Source: Acetobacteraceae bacterium
GTDB lineage: Bacteria > Pseudomonadota > Alphaproteobacteria > Acetobacterales > Acetobacteraceae
DNA length: 40,700 nucleotides
Assembly: GCA_003137135.1 (NCBI GenBank)
Contig: PLFB01000129.1
Coordinates: 43,707-84,406 of the forward strand
Direction of reading: 5' to 3'
Shown piece by piece: positions 40,515 to 40,700 of this stretch. Within the stretch, counting starts at the first letter, position 1, and each line of letters begins with the position of its first letter. Under the pieces are notes generated by a model that saw only the letters and a list, made by a program, of their open reading frames with translations, did not search any database and was not told the origin of the DNA. Both the position numbers and the translations under genes were made by a program.

Positions 40515-40700
40515 TGCTTTCCTCGCACATGACATTCCGGTGCTCGTCCAGGGCGCCACCGGCCGTTCCGGCCGCAGCCAGACCGCGCAGATGGTGGCCT
40601 ACGGCACCAACATCGTCGCCGGCGTCTCCCGCCGCGACGACCCGGAAGTAAAAATCCCCCTGTTCAAAACCTGCGCCGAGGCGGTGCGCGAAACCGGCGC
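40507..40700 (+). CDS. Succinyl-CoA synthetase alpha-like subunit, N-terminal part (3' end outside window)
   Basis: The ATG at 40507 overlaps the beta-subunit stop by 8 bases, and the frame stays open to the window end, giving 64 residues. PVLVQGATGRSGRSQTAQMV followed by AYGTNIVAGVS matches the CoA-binding Rossmann start of SucD/MtkB-type alpha subunits, and VKIPLFKTCAEAV matches the next strand and helix. The active-site His that is phosphorylated lies beyond the window. It forms the heteromer with the preceding gene product to make an acyl-CoA from acid, CoA and NTP. Confidence 0.9.
   Translation, partial: MADAFLAHDIPVLVQGATGRSGRSQTAQMVAYGTNIVAGVSRRDDPEVKIPLFKTCAEAVRETG

Noticed and set aside
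1-40700. Search for CRISPR arrays, tRNA or rRNA genes, insertion sequences and attachment sites
   Set aside because: No regularly spaced long repeats, cloverleaf candidates, transposase genes or paired terminal repeats were seen by eye; a covariance-model scan would be needed to exclude small RNAs.

Overview
This 40.7 kb window is a dense, high-GC catabolic region. The gene styles suggest an alphaproteobacterium, possibly near Rhodospirillales/Acetobacterales, but no rRNA, tRNA or housekeeping marker confirms this. I see no insertion sequence, phage gene, CRISPR array or tRNA. Almost every gene encodes an oxidative enzyme, a CoA-linked enzyme, a transporter or a LysR regulator. No gap between genes exceeds 300 bases.

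Layout. 1-3.4 kb: the 3' end of an aldehyde dehydrogenase, an SDR and LysR pair, and a divergent phytanoyl-CoA dioxygenase-like gene. 3.4-7.5 kb: a minus-strand operon of P450, SDR, SDR and MFS exporter. 7.5-14.5 kb: a luciferase-like flavin monooxygenase, a putidaredoxin-type ferredoxin with a crotonase, an MFE-2-like SDR, a Baeyer-Villiger-type flavoprotein with a lactonase/esterase-like hydrolase, and a small ABM-domain protein. 14.5-25 kb: a plus-strand run of an alpha/beta hydrolase and two luciferase-like monooxygenases, followed by a YCF48-like protein, an MMPL/RND transporter, a DUF1302 outer-membrane protein and a DUF1329 protein. 25-28.5 kb: strong hairpins, a GcvA-like LysR and a second P450-SDR pair. 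28.7-35.6 kb: a quinone-oxidoreductase-like gene and a minus-strand operon of two epoxide hydrolases, a 3-hydroxyisobutyrate-dehydrogenase-like enzyme, an aldehyde dehydrogenase and a zinc alcohol dehydrogenase. 35.7-40.7 kb: SDR, enoyl-CoA hydratase and amidohydrolase; a cyclase-family hydrolase; and a succinyl-CoA-synthetase-like ligase pair, the second gene cut by the window end.

How it may work (inference). The set fits degradation of a hydrophobic cyclic compound such as a terpenoid, or another alicyclic or steroid-like compound. P450 and ferredoxin would hydroxylate it and SDRs would oxidise the alcohol to a ketone. A Baeyer-Villiger enzyme, or luciferase-like type II equivalents, would insert oxygen, and hydrolases would open the lactone or epoxide. 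Alcohol and aldehyde dehydrogenases would give an acid, and a CoA ligase with crotonases would feed beta-oxidation-like steps. The DUF1302/DUF1329/MMPL/YCF48 block would move the lipophilic compound across the envelope. Ferredoxin reductase, acyl-CoA dehydrogenase and thiolase genes are not in the window.

Most notable signals. A near-identical element built of 12-base repeats lies over the putative promoters of two distant plus-strand operons (14546-14581 and 39261-39296). Both P450s lack the I-helix acid-alcohol pair. The Baeyer-Villiger fingerprint has Gln in place of His. One crotonase lacks both catalytic glutamates.
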